64,000 bases of DNA from Agrobacterium larrymoorei (GCF_005145045.1 NZ_CP039691.1:2182001-2246000), one strand, 5' to 3'; counted from the first letter of the stretch, positions 46,599 through 55,057 are shown. The notes: generated by a model from the letters alone, not told the origin. Made by a program: numbers and translations.

Positions 46599-47858
46599 TT
46601 AGCTCGCCGCAAACTTCACCAGCTTCAGCGCCTCGAAATTCTGCACCCCGCCGCCCACGCGCTTCGTCGTGTAAAACAGCACATAGGGCTTGGCGGAATA
46701 AGGATCGCGCAGAATGCGGATGCCCGTGCGGTCCACCACCAGATAACCGGCGCGGAAATCACCGAAGGCCACGGAGAAGCTGTCGGCGGCAATATCCGGC
46801 ATATCCTCCGCCTCGGCCACCGGAAAGCCCAGCAGTGTCGCCGCCTGGCCCGCACTTGCCGGGGCGTTCCAAAGGTAGTTGCCGGTCGAGTCCTTGAACT
46901 TGCGCAGCGTGCTCTGCGTCTTGCGGTTCATCATGAAGTTGCCATTCTGGCGATGCCCCGCTTTCAGCGAATAGATCGCGTCGATCAGCACATCCTGCGC
47001 GCCGCTGCTGGCAAAGGCACCGGCAGCGCCCGTCGCGACATAGCCGATCTTGCCCCAACTCCAGCTGGCATTTGCCACCTTGTCATAGGCCAGAACGCCT
47101 TTCGGCTTGTTCACGCCATCGCCGCTCACGAAGGCGGTCCCTTCCTGCTCGGCAAAAGCAATATCCACCTCGGCTGCAATCCACGCCTCGATGTCCACCG
47201 CCGCATCGTCCAGCAGGCTCTGCGTGGCGGCGGGCATGGCGTAAAGTTCCATGGTCGGGAAGGTCAGTTCGGAAAGCTGTGGCGTGTTGGTCTGGGGGCG
47301 TGCCGCCGTTTCCGAAACCCACCCCGTGGAAAGCCCGCTCAGCGCGAAGGGCTTCTTCAGCACCGCGCCGGAAACCTGCCGCACGGTGGCCAGGGCACGG
47401 ATCGGAGAAACCACCGCCATGCGCCTGCCAATATCGCTATCCGTCTCACTCGGCAGCAGATACCCGCCATCCGCCACCGCGCTGCCGGAAAACGCCTTGG
47501 CCTCGAGATCGCGCAGGCCACCTTCCTCGCCCCGGCGAATATAGGCCTCGAAGGCCGCCTTATGCTCCTGCGTATCGGCAGATGCCCCGCCCCTGCGGCC
47601 CAGCGCCGGTCGCGCCCGCTTCAGCGTCAGCTCATCCATCGCCTGCTTGTTTTCATCCAGAGCCTTGTCGATGCGGTCCAGCTTTTCGCGCGTCAGCACA
47701 TCGGCGCTCATCTTGCGCTCGATATCGGAAAGCCGCTCATCGTTCGTCTCCCGAAACGCCTCGAACGCCTCCATAAAATCATCAAACGCCGCCGTCATCG
47801 TATCCGGCACGGCTTTGATCTGAGGTGCGACACCGTGTGAAGAAGTCTGTTCTGTCAT
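46599..47858 (-). CDS. GTA gp5-like HK97-family major capsid protein
   Basis: A 419-residue major capsid precursor. ATG 47858 has AGAGGA six bases upstream. Residues ~1-110 form the helical delta domain removed by the protease ('FDDFMEAFEAFRETNDERLSD', 'MDELTLKRARPALG'). The HK97 fold follows, with 'SDIGRRMAVVSPIRALATVRQVSG', 'AVDIEAWIAAEVDIAFAEQEG', 'NFMMNRKTQSTLRKFKDSTG' and C-terminal 'ILRDPYSAKPYVLFYTTKRVGG'. Intact despite being flanked by insertion sequences on both sides. Confidence 0.96.
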   Translation of the reverse strand: MTEQTSSHGVAPQIKAVPDTMTAAFDDFMEAFEAFRETNDERLSDIERKMSADVLTREKLDRIDKALDENKQAMDELTLKRARPALGRRGGASADTQEHKAAFEAYIRRGEEGGLRDLEAKAFSGSAVADGGYLLPSETDSDIGRRMAVVSPIRALATVRQVSGAVLKKPFALSGLSTGWVSETAARPQTNTPQLSELTFPTMELYAMPAATQSLLDDAAVDIEAWIAAEVDIAFAEQEGTAFVSGDGVNKPKGVLAYDKVANASWSWGKIGYVATGAAGAFASSGAQDVLIDAIYSLKAGHRQNGNFMMNRKTQSTLRKFKDSTGNYLWNAPASAGQAATLLGFPVAEAEDMPDIAADSFSVAFGDFRAGYLVVDRTGIRILRDPYSAKPYVLFYTTKRVGGGVQNFEALKLVKFAAS

Positions 47859-47976
47859 AGGTTTTCCTCTGTTGAAAAAATGGAAAATTGCATGGATGTT
47901 GACGTCCGCTTTGCCACCGAAGCCCGCCACAAACTCGCGTCATCCTCGGGCTTGACCCACTACTGTCCGGTTTAAA

Positions 47977-49210
47977 TTTCAGTCCCACATCAGCACCATC
48001 TGGTTTGGGGATTTGGACGGTTGTGTGGGTGGTTTAAGGAGTTGGTCGGATCGCCTTTTGTGCATGAGGTTGAGGCGTACGAGGCGGGTGAAGGTGAGCG
48101 GTTGCGTGATGGCGCTCTGGCAGGCCTGCGCCATGCGCAGCACAAGATAGGCGATGAGGGCGACATAGGTCTGGATGCGCACGGCGTTTTCGGATGCTCC
48201 GAAGAAATGGCGTATCCTGAGGTTCTGCTTGACCCATTTAAAGAACAGTTCGATCTGCCAGCGCTGTTTGTAAAGCTCGGCAATCTCTTCGGCTGGCGCA
48301 TCCAGATCGTTGGTGACGAGCCGGATGGTCCTGCCCGTGTCGATCCGCACCGCGATCTCGCGCAACGGTTCGGAAAAGGGATTGCGTCTCGAGCGCGCCA
48401 TGCGTTGTGCCAACAGCCCGATCCTGTCGCACAGGATGTGATCGCTCTCGCTTGGAGGCTGTTCGGTGGCGGCCTGAAGATGCGTGTTGGTCTTAAGCCG
48501 TGTGACGAAGCGGCAGCCTGCCCGGTCCAGCGCTGCCCACCACGCGAAATCATAGTAAGCCAGATCAAAGACATAGGTCATGCCGGGTTCGATCGGCATG
48601 GCCTTTGCGGGCACGATGTCGTTGGTTCTCTGGCCTGTCATGGTCATCGCCATGGGGATGTCGCCATTCGGATCGTAGGCGACATGCAGCTTGGCGGCTC
48701 TGCGCCCGCTGACCATATCGGCCCAACCATTGCTCATGGAGGAGACGGCGACGCGGGTGGCGTCGAGCAGGCGCACCGCATCGCGGATATGGCGACGGGT
48801 TCTTCGGCTGGCGGCAGCCGCCATATGGGAAAACAGATCGGCAAAGACGTCCGCAGGCCTTGTGGCATTGGCATCGGCAAGGGTGGAGCGCGCCACGCCG
48901 TGGGCACCCAGATGATAAAGCTGGTTGCGGTGGCTCGACAGCCCTGCCTCGATCTCGCGCAGGCTTTGCGCGCCGGAAAGTTGAGCAAACAGAAGCGCCA
49001 GCAACTGGTCCTTCATCGAAAACCGCCGAACCCTGTGATCGCCCTTGTACTTATCCACAAGCCCTTCGAAGACCTGCCAGGGAACATGCTTCTGTATTTG
49101 ATGAAAAACGCTATTCTGGTGGCGCATGACGTTGATCTCCTGTTCGTGTCCAGATCGCCGCGAAACGTCTGAAACCGAGTAGAATCAATGTCATGCGCCT
49201 TGTCCAGAAA
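47977..49210 (-). mobile_element. IS4-type insertion sequence, approximate limits
   Basis: One intact transposase gene flanked by an inverted sequence: CTGTCCGGTTTAAATTT at the left (ending ~47979) and AAATTTAAACCGGACAG at the right (from ~49208). Whether these are the element's own ends or a pre-existing palindromic repeat it entered is not decided; related TTTAAACCGG units occur without a transposase at 17932, 49288-49304 and 49563. No clear target duplication was found. Confidence 0.7.
47979..49127 (-). CDS. IS4-family transposase
   Basis: A 382-residue transposase with an N-terminal DUF4372-type segment ('PWQVFEGLVDKYKGDHRVRRFS', 'LFAQLSGAQSLREIEAGL') and a DDE domain: Asp in 'VRLLDATRV', Asp in 'YVFDLAYYDF', and the IS4 Y-(2)-R-(3)-E-(6)-K signature in 'YKQRWQIELFFKWVKQ'. 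The frame is intact. It reads in the same direction as the GTA genes, between protease and capsid. Confidence 0.94.
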   Translation of the reverse strand: MRHQNSVFHQIQKHVPWQVFEGLVDKYKGDHRVRRFSMKDQLLALLFAQLSGAQSLREIEAGLSSHRNQLYHLGAHGVARSTLADANATRPADVFADLFSHMAAAASRRTRRHIRDAVRLLDATRVAVSSMSNGWADMVSGRRAAKLHVAYDPNGDIPMAMTMTGQRTNDIVPAKAMPIEPGMTYVFDLAYYDFAWWAALDRAGCRFVTRLKTNTHLQAATEQPPSESDHILCDRIGLLAQRMARSRRNPFSEPLREIAVRIDTGRTIRLVTNDLDAPAEEIAELYKQRWQIELFFKWVKQNLRIRHFFGASENAVRIQTYVALIAYLVLRMAQACQSAITQPLTFTRLVRLNLMHKRRSDQLLKPPTQPSKSPNQMVLMWD

Positions 49211-49304
49211 TTTAAACCGGACAGCAGTGGGCTTGACCCGAGGATCCATTGCCGTCGCGGTGTCTATGGATCCTCGGGTCAAGCCCACTGCTGTCCGGTT
49301 TAAA
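49211..49304. repeat. Perfect 38-bp inverted repeat beside the IS4-type element
   Basis: 49211-49248 and 49267-49304 are exact complements separated by 18 bp. Each arm runs from TTTAAACCGGACAGCAGTGG to AGGATCCA. The left arm abuts the right end of the IS; a diverged arm lies at 47943-47976 on the other side. Confidence 0.85.
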
Positions 49305-49413
49305 TGTGCGGATACGAGGCAAGGCTTTGAATGCATTGCAGCTCCATCCTTCAAATCCAGCAGGGACACGCGACGGCGTTCGCCGCAGGGTGTCGACGGT
49401 GCAACCCCACTTC

Positions 49414-49601
49414 CGTCATCCCGGACTTGATCCGGGATCCAGCCAGACCAAGTCCTTGGTCTGAAAGAATTTTTCGACGCGCAAACGCGCGTCTTCTGGA
49501 CCCCGGCTCAGGGCCGGGGTGACGGGCGGGGGAGCTGTTCTCGCCTCAAACTATCCACTCAGTTTAAACCGGACAGCAGTGGCTCAGGCCTGGGTATGAC
49601 G
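49414..49601 (+). repeat. Long mosaic palindromic repeat, copy 2
   Basis: Near-identical direct copy of 17781-17969, starting CGTCATCCCGGACTTGATCC and ending with a TTTAAACCGGACAGCAGTGG unit plus ATGACG. It lies directly downstream of the prohead protease gene. Confidence 0.8.
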
Positions 49602-49622
49602 CCCTCGGAGAGCCCCACCCAC

Positions 49623-50195
49623 TCACCCCCGAAACACCCCCGCCGCCAGCGTCCTCGCCGCGCGGCGCATCGTGCGAACCAGCTCCGTCTCGCGGTCGCG
49701 AAAGAACCGGGCGTGTTTCACATCCGAAACGCGGGCAGAGGGCAGCATGGGAAATGTCACCACCGAGATTTCCCACAGATCGGCCTCCAGAATGCGCCGC
49801 ACGCCATCGCGTCCGGCCTTGCCCGCGCGCACCGTCTGGAAGCCGATGGAAAGTCCATCCAGCGCGCCGGTTTTCATCAGCGAATGAACTTCCTTCGCCC
49901 GCGCCACATCCGGCGCCAGCACGCCCTCGACATAGAGCCCGCGCTCATCCTCGCGGATGGTGCGCCAGGCACCGATGGGCTGCGCGGGATCATGCTGGAA
50001 CAGCATACGAATACCGGCAGCGCCACGCTCCTGCAGAGACCGCTGAAACGCGCCCCGCTCAATCACATCGCGCCCCAGATCCACCTCGCCAAACACACTG
50101 GCATAGCCGGAAAACGAGCCATCGAAGGCAATGCCGCGCAGTTCCAGATTGGCAAATTTGCGCGTGGCAGGCCGCGGCCCGCGATAAACGTGCAT
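49623..50195 (-). CDS. GTA gp4-like HK97 prohead protease
   Basis: A 190-residue prohead protease (U35 type). ATG 50195 has a strong AGGAG. Blocks are 'GIAFDGSFSGYASVFGEVDLGRD', 'RMLFQHDPAQPIGAW' (catalytic His), 'MKTGALDGLSIGFQ' (catalytic Ser) and 'LWEISVVTFPMLPSARV'. It cleaves the delta domain from the capsid precursor. It is separated from its capsid substrate gene by the IS4-type element and repeats (1.8 kb). Confidence 0.95.
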   Translation of the reverse strand: MHVYRGPRPATRKFANLELRGIAFDGSFSGYASVFGEVDLGRDVIERGAFQRSLQERGAAGIRMLFQHDPAQPIGAWRTIREDERGLYVEGVLAPDVARAKEVHSLMKTGALDGLSIGFQTVRAGKAGRDGVRRILEADLWEISVVTFPMLPSARVSDVKHARFFRDRETELVRTMRRAARTLAAGVFRG

Positions 50196-50496
50196 GAAAA
50201 TCTCCTGGGATTTTTTCAGAAATAAAGTCCGGCAAATGATGTCGGCTAAGGAAAAAGCAACGCGACTCTACAGCTGCGCTGCCTGTGTCGATTTTTGCAA
50301 GTCCTCTTCGATCAGCCGTTATGACTGGCGAAACAGACTTGAACTCAATTGAAGAGGATCGAAACTTTGTTTTAATCTTGCATCAATCGATATTGCGATC
50401 AGCGGAAAATTGCCTACACTCCCGGCTGGTAAAACTTAAATAAAAACACCGTTTCACGCTATTTTAGACAAGCCAATTTAAGAGCATCGTTATCCA
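50196..50496. other. AT-rich gap between prohead protease and rhomboid gene
   Basis: 301 bp divergent region upstream of both genes, AT-rich around 50340-50490. Likely carries the rhomboid promoter. No gene or repeat was recognised. Confidence 0.4.
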
Positions 50497-51114
50497 ATGA
50501 AGCAGCGTTTCATTTTAAGCCGCCTGAATATTTCCATGGCTCTGGCATTATTGACAATCGTCACATCGCTTTCGGTTTCCTATTTGGCCACCGGTCAGAT
50601 TTTCAGCACCGTAAAAATGCCTGTGCTTAGAACATATGGCGGTACGACCTTCGAGGATATCGAAAACCTGCAACTCTGGCGTCTTGCAACAGCTCAGCTC
50701 ATCCATGCAAAACAGGCTCATATGCTTCTCAATGCGTTATGCCTGTTCTTGATCGGAAGCCTGGTAGAAAGAATCGTCGGAGGATGGCGAACGTTTTTGA
50801 TTTGGCTTGTTGCAGGCGGCACGGCCACCGTCATCAGCCCCATTCTTACCGAAGCGCCGTGGAATGTTGGCACGGGATCATCGCAGGCAACCTTCGCCTT
50901 TGCTGGATGCGCAATAGTTCTTGCGCTTTCTGGTACACTCAAGCGAAAATCGGTCTGGCCGTTGATTTGTCTTGTAGTTTTACCAGGCGTCACGCTCGAT
51001 CTGATATATGGTGGCTATCCTAAGCCGGGCCATGTAACCGGTCTCCTGATTGGAATGCTCTTCGGAAAGTTTTATGACATCCGTCAGGTAAAGGCGCGCT
51101 TGCCGCAGGTATAG
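50497..51114 (+). CDS. Rhomboid-family intramembrane serine protease-like protein
   Basis: A 205-residue six-span membrane protein on the strand opposite to the GTA genes. Rhomboid features are visible: 'WRLATAQLIH' ahead of the second span, the H75-x3-N79 motif in 'HMLLN', a serine motif 'GTGSSQATF' (S128/S129) and the later histidine H179 in 'GHVTGLL'. The family normally reads GxSG at the nucleophile; here it is GSSQ, so activity is likely but not certain. Base composition is lower in GC than the GTA genes. It is not a GTA structural gene and looks like an inserted cargo gene; its substrate is unknown. Confidence 0.72.
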   Translation: MKQRFILSRLNISMALALLTIVTSLSVSYLATGQIFSTVKMPVLRTYGGTTFEDIENLQLWRLATAQLIHAKQAHMLLNALCLFLIGSLVERIVGGWRTFLIWLVAGGTATVISPILTEAPWNVGTGSSQATFAFAGCAIVLALSGTLKRKSVWPLICLVVLPGVTLDLIYGGYPKPGHVTGLLIGMLFGKFYDIRQVKARLPQV

Positions 51115-51135
51115 CAGACAAAGCCCCCAAGCCTG

Positions 51136-51456
51136 TCACTCCCTCGGGCGCACCGCATATCGGTCCGCAATCCGCACCATCAGCCCCAGCCCCCACCAGG
51201 CGCAGAGGCTTGCCGCGGCGGAGCCGGTCAGCATCACGTCCTGACCGCTGAGGCCCCCGGCGATATCCAGCCGCTTGACGATCCACAGCCCCACCGGGCC
51301 ACCGAAAATCATGCCGCAGGCAAGCCCCGTCAGAAACCGGCTGGCCGCCTCGCGATGCGTCTGCGGCAAAAGATAGATCAGCGAAACACCGGCACCCGCC
51401 ACGGCACCTGTAAACCGCGCGGCCAGAATGCCGCTCTCATTGGCGAATTCAGACAT
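51136..51456 (-). CDS. GTA gp3.5-like small membrane protein (DUF6107)
   Basis: A 106-residue protein with three hydrophobic segments ('AARFTGAVAGAGVSLIYLL', 'FLTGLACGMIFGGPVGLWIV', 'GSAAASLCAWWGLGLMV'). Its position between portal and protease matches the small ORF g3.5 of GTA clusters, and the sequence fits the DUF6107-type membrane protein of rhizobial GTAs. Role unknown. Confidence 0.8.
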   Translation of the reverse strand: MSEFANESGILAARFTGAVAGAGVSLIYLLPQTHREAASRFLTGLACGMIFGGPVGLWIVKRLDIAGGLSGQDVMLTGSAAASLCAWWGLGLMVRIADRYAVRPRE

Positions 51457-51621
51457 GGGTAATCATTCCGGGTTAGAGTGTCATAAGTTGCAATCCGGAT
51501 GCCTTCGCACCCGGAACGATCATCTTTTGCGTTTTGATGAATCTTCTGAATCGCTTGCAAGGAAACCTTGGCAAAGAGATTCCGGTCGTTGAGAAAATGG
51601 TTCAACGGAAGGCAGGACGGA

Positions 51622-51835
51622 GCGGCGGGGTTATCTCTCCCTCCTGAACTTATAGAAGGGGTGGGAGAGAAAGCGATTTCAACATCTTAAGCGCAGCTTA
51701 AGTGTTAGAAATCGCAAGTGAGGGGTTTGCCGCGACCTTAAACGTAACCCCTCACCTGAAAAATCTATGACTTAGCTTGCGCTAAGATCATGATTTTTCT
51801 TCCTCTCCCACAGGGGGAGAGGTAACTGCCGCCCC
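51622..51835. repeat. MITE-like palindromic repeat, copy 2 (portal gap)
   Basis: Same element as 43516-43710: ends GCGGCGGGG-TTATCTCTCCC and GGGAGAGGTAACTGCCGC, internal CTTAAGCGCAGCTTAAG and CTTAGCTTGCGCTAAG hairpins. It lies between gp3.5 and portal; the rest of the gap (51457-51621) shows nothing else. Confidence 0.85.
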
Positions 51836-51842
51836 AACTGCC

Positions 51843-53009
51843 TCAATACCCCACAGCCTCCCGCTTCTCCTCATCGCTCAAAAACGCCGCGGCCCCCACC
51901 CGCGTCCACAGCGCGTCGCGCTCGCTGGAAAGGCCGGCAATCTTGTCCAGATCGGCCTCCAGCCGCACATCGCCTGCAAACAGCGGCGCGAGCCACACCG
52001 AGAGGCTTGCAGCAGTTCGGTTGATCAGCGGCAGCACCGTCAGGCGGTAAAAGGCGCGGTTGGCTTCCTGATAATTGGCATAGGTATTGTCGCCGGGAAT
52101 GCCGAGCAGCATGGGCGGCACGCCGAGCGATAGCGCGATGTCGCGCGCCGCACCGTTCTTCGCCTCCATGAAATCCATGTCGCGTGGGGAAAGCCCCATG
52201 CTCTTCCAGTCCAGCCCGCCTTCCAGAAGCAGCGGGCGCCCGGCGTTCACTGCGCCCGCATAACCCTCCTCCAGCTCACGCTTCAGCCGCTCATATTGCT
52301 CGATCGAAAGGTTGCCGCCCTCCTTGGGCTGGTACACCAGCGCGCCGGAAGGTCTTGCGGAATTGTCCAGCAGCCGCTTGTTCCAGTGGCTTGCCGCATT
52401 GTGCAGGTCGAGCGCCGCCCCCGCCGAAGCCAGCGGCGAAAGCCCGTTATGGTCGTCCAGCGGATTGAACAGCTTCAGGTGCAGAAGCCCCAACCCATCG
52501 CGATCCGCCGCAATGCGCCGCGCTGCCCTGCCTTCCGCGCGATAATCGAACGCGGCAGGCCAGCCATCCGCCCCCTCGACGAGGGTAACCCGGTCCGGTC
52601 GCAGCAGATGCAGTTCCCGCAGCCGCCCGCCCACCAGAACCGGCTCGATGAACCCGTTGCCGGAGAGCAGAAGATGTCCGTAAAGCGCCTCGAAGAAATC
52701 CGGCCCGCTCATCTGCGCATTGGGCCGGTGGAGCAGCCTCAGCAGCGCATGCTCGCCAATCTCCTCTTCGCCTTCGTAAAGCAGCCAGCTGATCGAAGCC
52801 GCCGCCTCCGCCACCATTCGCGCGGCTCGATGTGCCACCGGGTTCTTCATAAACCCCTCCCGCGAAAGCGCCGCATAGCTGCGCCCCGACCAATGCGCCC
52901 GCCCAGCCTCGCTCGAAAGCACCAGAACACCGCCAGCATGCGCCTTTTCTTCGCGCACACCCAAACGCTCCACCGGGCGCCGCCACGGCAGGGGAATAGA
53001 AAATTTCAT
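51843..53009 (-). CDS. GTA gp3-like portal protein (HK97 family)
   Basis: A 388-residue portal that forms the DNA gate of the capsid. Blocks are 'FMKNPVAHRAARMVAEAAAS', 'PNAQMSGPDFFEALYGHLLLSGNGF', 'LHLKLFNPLDDHNGLSPLASA', 'PKEGGNLSIEQYERLK' and 'PPMLLGIPGDNTYANYQEANRAFYRLT'. Length normal. In canonical GTAs it follows the large terminase; here ~3.2 kb of non-structural genes intervene. Confidence 0.96.
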   Translation of the reverse strand: MKFSIPLPWRRPVERLGVREEKAHAGGVLVLSSEAGRAHWSGRSYAALSREGFMKNPVAHRAARMVAEAAASISWLLYEGEEEIGEHALLRLLHRPNAQMSGPDFFEALYGHLLLSGNGFIEPVLVGGRLRELHLLRPDRVTLVEGADGWPAAFDYRAEGRAARRIAADRDGLGLLHLKLFNPLDDHNGLSPLASAGAALDLHNAASHWNKRLLDNSARPSGALVYQPKEGGNLSIEQYERLKRELEEGYAGAVNAGRPLLLEGGLDWKSMGLSPRDMDFMEAKNGAARDIALSLGVPPMLLGIPGDNTYANYQEANRAFYRLTVLPLINRTAASLSVWLAPLFAGDVRLEADLDKIAGLSSERDALWTRVGAAAFLSDEEKREAVGY

Positions 53010-53037
53010 GGGAATTTTATCCTATTCTTCCATAGAG

Positions 53038-53072
53038 AAAAGGCCCGCTCTTGGCAAGAACGAGCCTTTTCA
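53038..53072 (-). terminator. Rho-independent terminator after the antitoxin gene
   Basis: On the minus strand AGGCTCGTTCTTG pairs with CAAGAGCGGGCCT followed by TTTTCT. It separates the toxin-antitoxin unit from the portal gene. Confidence 0.75.
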
Positions 53073-53102
53073 TCACTAAATCAGATCAATTGTAGCGCTA
53101 CT

Positions 53103-53438
53103 TTATGCTGGAACGAAGCTCTCCACGCTGATATCCGGATCGAAATCCACCCTGCGGGCTTTTCCGTCAGCAGTCTTGAGAACAAGTTCCACACCGCCTC
53201 CGATAGCATGCATGTAGCGCACGACCGACGACAGCAGTACGTCATCTGCATTCTCGATCTTCGATATGGCGTTTTGCGTCGAATTGGCTCGAACAGCGAC
53301 GTCCTGCTGGGTGGCATTCATGGCCTTCCGCAAGTCTGCCAGCGCTCTTCCCAACCGACGCTCTTCCCGCTTCGCGTTCAGCCTCTGTTGAACATCATCC
53401 GGCAATTCGGCTCTGAAGCTCTTCCATTCATCGCTCAT
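53103..53438 (-). CDS. HigA-like XRE antitoxin
   Basis: A 111-residue antitoxin starting at ATG 53438, overlapping the toxin stop by four bases. The helix-turn-helix is at about residues 33-85 ('LADLRKAMNATQQDVAVRANSTQNAISKIE'), with a C-terminal segment 'GGGVELVLKTADGKARRVDF' typical of antitoxins paired with phage Gp49-like toxins. It probably represses its own operon through the AT-rich site at 53799-53822. Confidence 0.88.
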   Translation of the reverse strand: MSDEWKSFRAELPDDVQQRLNAKREERRLGRALADLRKAMNATQQDVAVRANSTQNAISKIENADDVLLSSVVRYMHAIGGGVELVLKTADGKARRVDFDPDISVESFVPA

Positions 53439-53785
53439 GTTTTCACCTCTTTCAGCCATGCGTCGAAGCGGGCGTCTGCCTTTGCGATAAGCTGACGACA
53501 GAACCGCGCTTCATTTACGCCCTGCTTGTCAGCGCCACATAAGATAATCGCACTCTTTTCCGGATCGAATGCAAAAGCGAACCTCCAGACCTGTTTTCCA
53601 TGGCGCACCCTGATCTCTTTCATGTTGGCGTGCCGGGAGGCGTTTAGAGTATCCACCTCGGGACGTCCTAAAAAAGGACCTTCTTCTTCAAGACGGTCAA
53701 GCACATCGCCCACGAGCTCTTTCAGAGCCAGATCAAGCGCTTTCCACTCTGGAATGAAGCCGGAATGAAATCGAACCGTATACAG
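53435..53785 (-). CDS. HigB/RelE-like toxin (phage Gp49 family), non-ATG start
   Basis: A RelE-superfamily mRNA interferase of the Gp49 type: 'LEEEGPFLGRPEVDTLNASRH', 'NMKEIRVRHGKQVWRFAFAFD' and 'AIILCGADKQG'. The first ATG/GTG/TTG start, GTG 53713, would remove the first ~24 residues, which read 'YTVRFHSGFIPEWKALDLAL' and match the normal N-terminal strand and helix of the family. The only start that keeps them is CTG 53785, seven bases after GAGG. So either a rare CTG start is used or the start has been lost and the toxin is attenuated. Confidence 0.8.
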   Translation of the reverse strand: MYTVRFHSGFIPEWKALDLALKELVGDVLDRLEEEGPFLGRPEVDTLNASRHANMKEIRVRHGKQVWRFAFAFDPEKSAIILCGADKQGVNEARFCRQLIAKADARFDAWLKEVKT

Positions 53786-53798
53786 CTTTCCACCTCAC

Positions 53799-53822
53799 AA
53801 TATATCTTTAAGTATATAATTG
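53799..53822 (-). promoter_or_regulatory. AT-rich dyad upstream of the toxin gene
   Basis: Near-palindrome TATATCTTTAAGTATATA directly upstream of the toxin. On the minus strand it contains TATACT, a good -10 box. It fits an autoregulated toxin-antitoxin promoter/operator. Confidence 0.5.
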
Positions 53823-53847
53823 CAATATGCGATGTGATTTCAGGCGC

Positions 53848-54156
53848 TCATCCAATCGGCGCCTTCACAGCCCTGTCGCTATCGAAATCCGCCGCAACCC
53901 GCGTATCCCGCAGCGGTTTCACCGTTCGCGTCGAAAGGTCATAAGCAGGGTCGGCCTTGTAAGCCGCCAGCGCTTCCTCGTTTTCGAACTCACCATAAAC
54001 GATGAAATCCACCGAATTGCCCCACTGGTCCTTCTTCACATTCTCACCGATTTCTAGCTTCAGCGCGTGGGGAATGGCGGTCAGCCCGGAGAGGCCCTTG
54101 CGCACGGCGTCGCGGTTGGCTTCCGGCACGGTGAAGAAAACGATATGGCGGATCAT
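53848..54156 (-). CDS. Dabb-domain (stress-responsive alpha/beta barrel) protein
   Basis: A 102-residue dimeric alpha+beta barrel protein. ATG 54156 gives the family opening 'IRHIVFFTVPEANRDAVRKGL'; 'FIVYGEFENEEALAAYKADP' and the C-terminal 'LRDTRVAADF' fit Dabb domains. Members have diverse or unknown roles. It is not a known GTA gene and sits between the endolysin and a toxin-antitoxin pair. Confidence 0.78.
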   Translation of the reverse strand: MIRHIVFFTVPEANRDAVRKGLSGLTAIPHALKLEIGENVKKDQWGNSVDFIVYGEFENEEALAAYKADPAYDLSTRTVKPLRDTRVAADFDSDRAVKAPIG

Positions 54157-54207
54157 GGTTCGGGCACCTGTCATGTCAATCATCGGGCAGTCTTTCAAAA
54201 CCGGTTA

Positions 54208-54846
54208 TCACCCTGCTGTGGCGGGTTCAATCCGGCTCGCAAGAAGTGCCGCATAAAAGGCCTTGGCATGGCTTGCGATCAGTGCGGCCCTGTCCGTGCC
54301 GTTGATGATGGCCCGCGCACCTTCCCAATCGGTGCGCTGAGCATTGAGATAATGTGAAAGCCGCCTGCCGGTGAAGCTGCCGTTTCGCATCCCTTCGATC
54401 AGGATCACGGCGGATGTCTTCGGCTCCATCGCCAGATGCGGCGCCGCCACCAGATCGATACCCGTCAGCACGGACATCGCCTCGTAATTGCGCCGATGCG
54501 TCAGTTGCACCAGCCCCCGCCCCAGCCAGCTTTTGCCGTCCGCATCGCGCCGCCAATAGGGCGTCCTTACCTGCGGAAGCCTGCCGGCTGCAAAAGCAGC
54601 GTCCAGAATACGAATGGCCGCCTCATCGCTCGCCGCCAGCGTCTCACGCACCGGCTGCATCGTCGCCGCCGTCTCGTGCAGCGCTGTCGCCAGCATGTAT
54701 GCCAGATGCCTCGCACCCCCCTGCTCGCCCCGGCCATAGTAAAGATCGAGGATAATCTCGGTCCCCTTCACCTGGCCGGAGGTCAACTTGCCGCCGAACG
54801 GATTCGCACGGACGGCGGAAAAGAATCGCTGCCTGTTCAACGTCAT
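54208..54846 (-). CDS. GH19-type endolysin
   Basis: A 212-residue lysozyme-like glycoside hydrolase, chitinase class I (GH19) type. ATG 54846 with AAAGG five bases upstream. The catalytic Glu lies in 'LATALHETAATMQPVRE', and the substrate-cleft block is 'KSWLGRGLVQLTHRRNY' with 'MEPKTSAVILIEGM' further on. There is no signal peptide, as in phage endolysins that rely on a holin. It probably degrades peptidoglycan for particle release, together with the holin-like protein at 35640. Confidence 0.85.
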   Translation of the reverse strand: MTLNRQRFFSAVRANPFGGKLTSGQVKGTEIILDLYYGRGEQGGARHLAYMLATALHETAATMQPVRETLAASDEAAIRILDAAFAAGRLPQVRTPYWRRDADGKSWLGRGLVQLTHRRNYEAMSVLTGIDLVAAPHLAMEPKTSAVILIEGMRNGSFTGRRLSHYLNAQRTDWEGARAIINGTDRAALIASHAKAFYAALLASRIEPATAG

Positions 54847-55057
54847 CATAACCTTTGTGAATAGCAATCGCGTAAGTTGCGGTTTTTCCACATGACAGCA
54901 CGCATCACTTAAATCGATTTGAAAAAATCTTAATCGATTTTAATTCTTGCGAACCGTTTTAAGGGAAAATTTTACCTTGAATTGCGGAACCTCAGACGTC
55001 TTACTCGGTTTCAGCACCCGCATATGGAGCTGCATCAACCCAGTCAGGAGGAATGCC

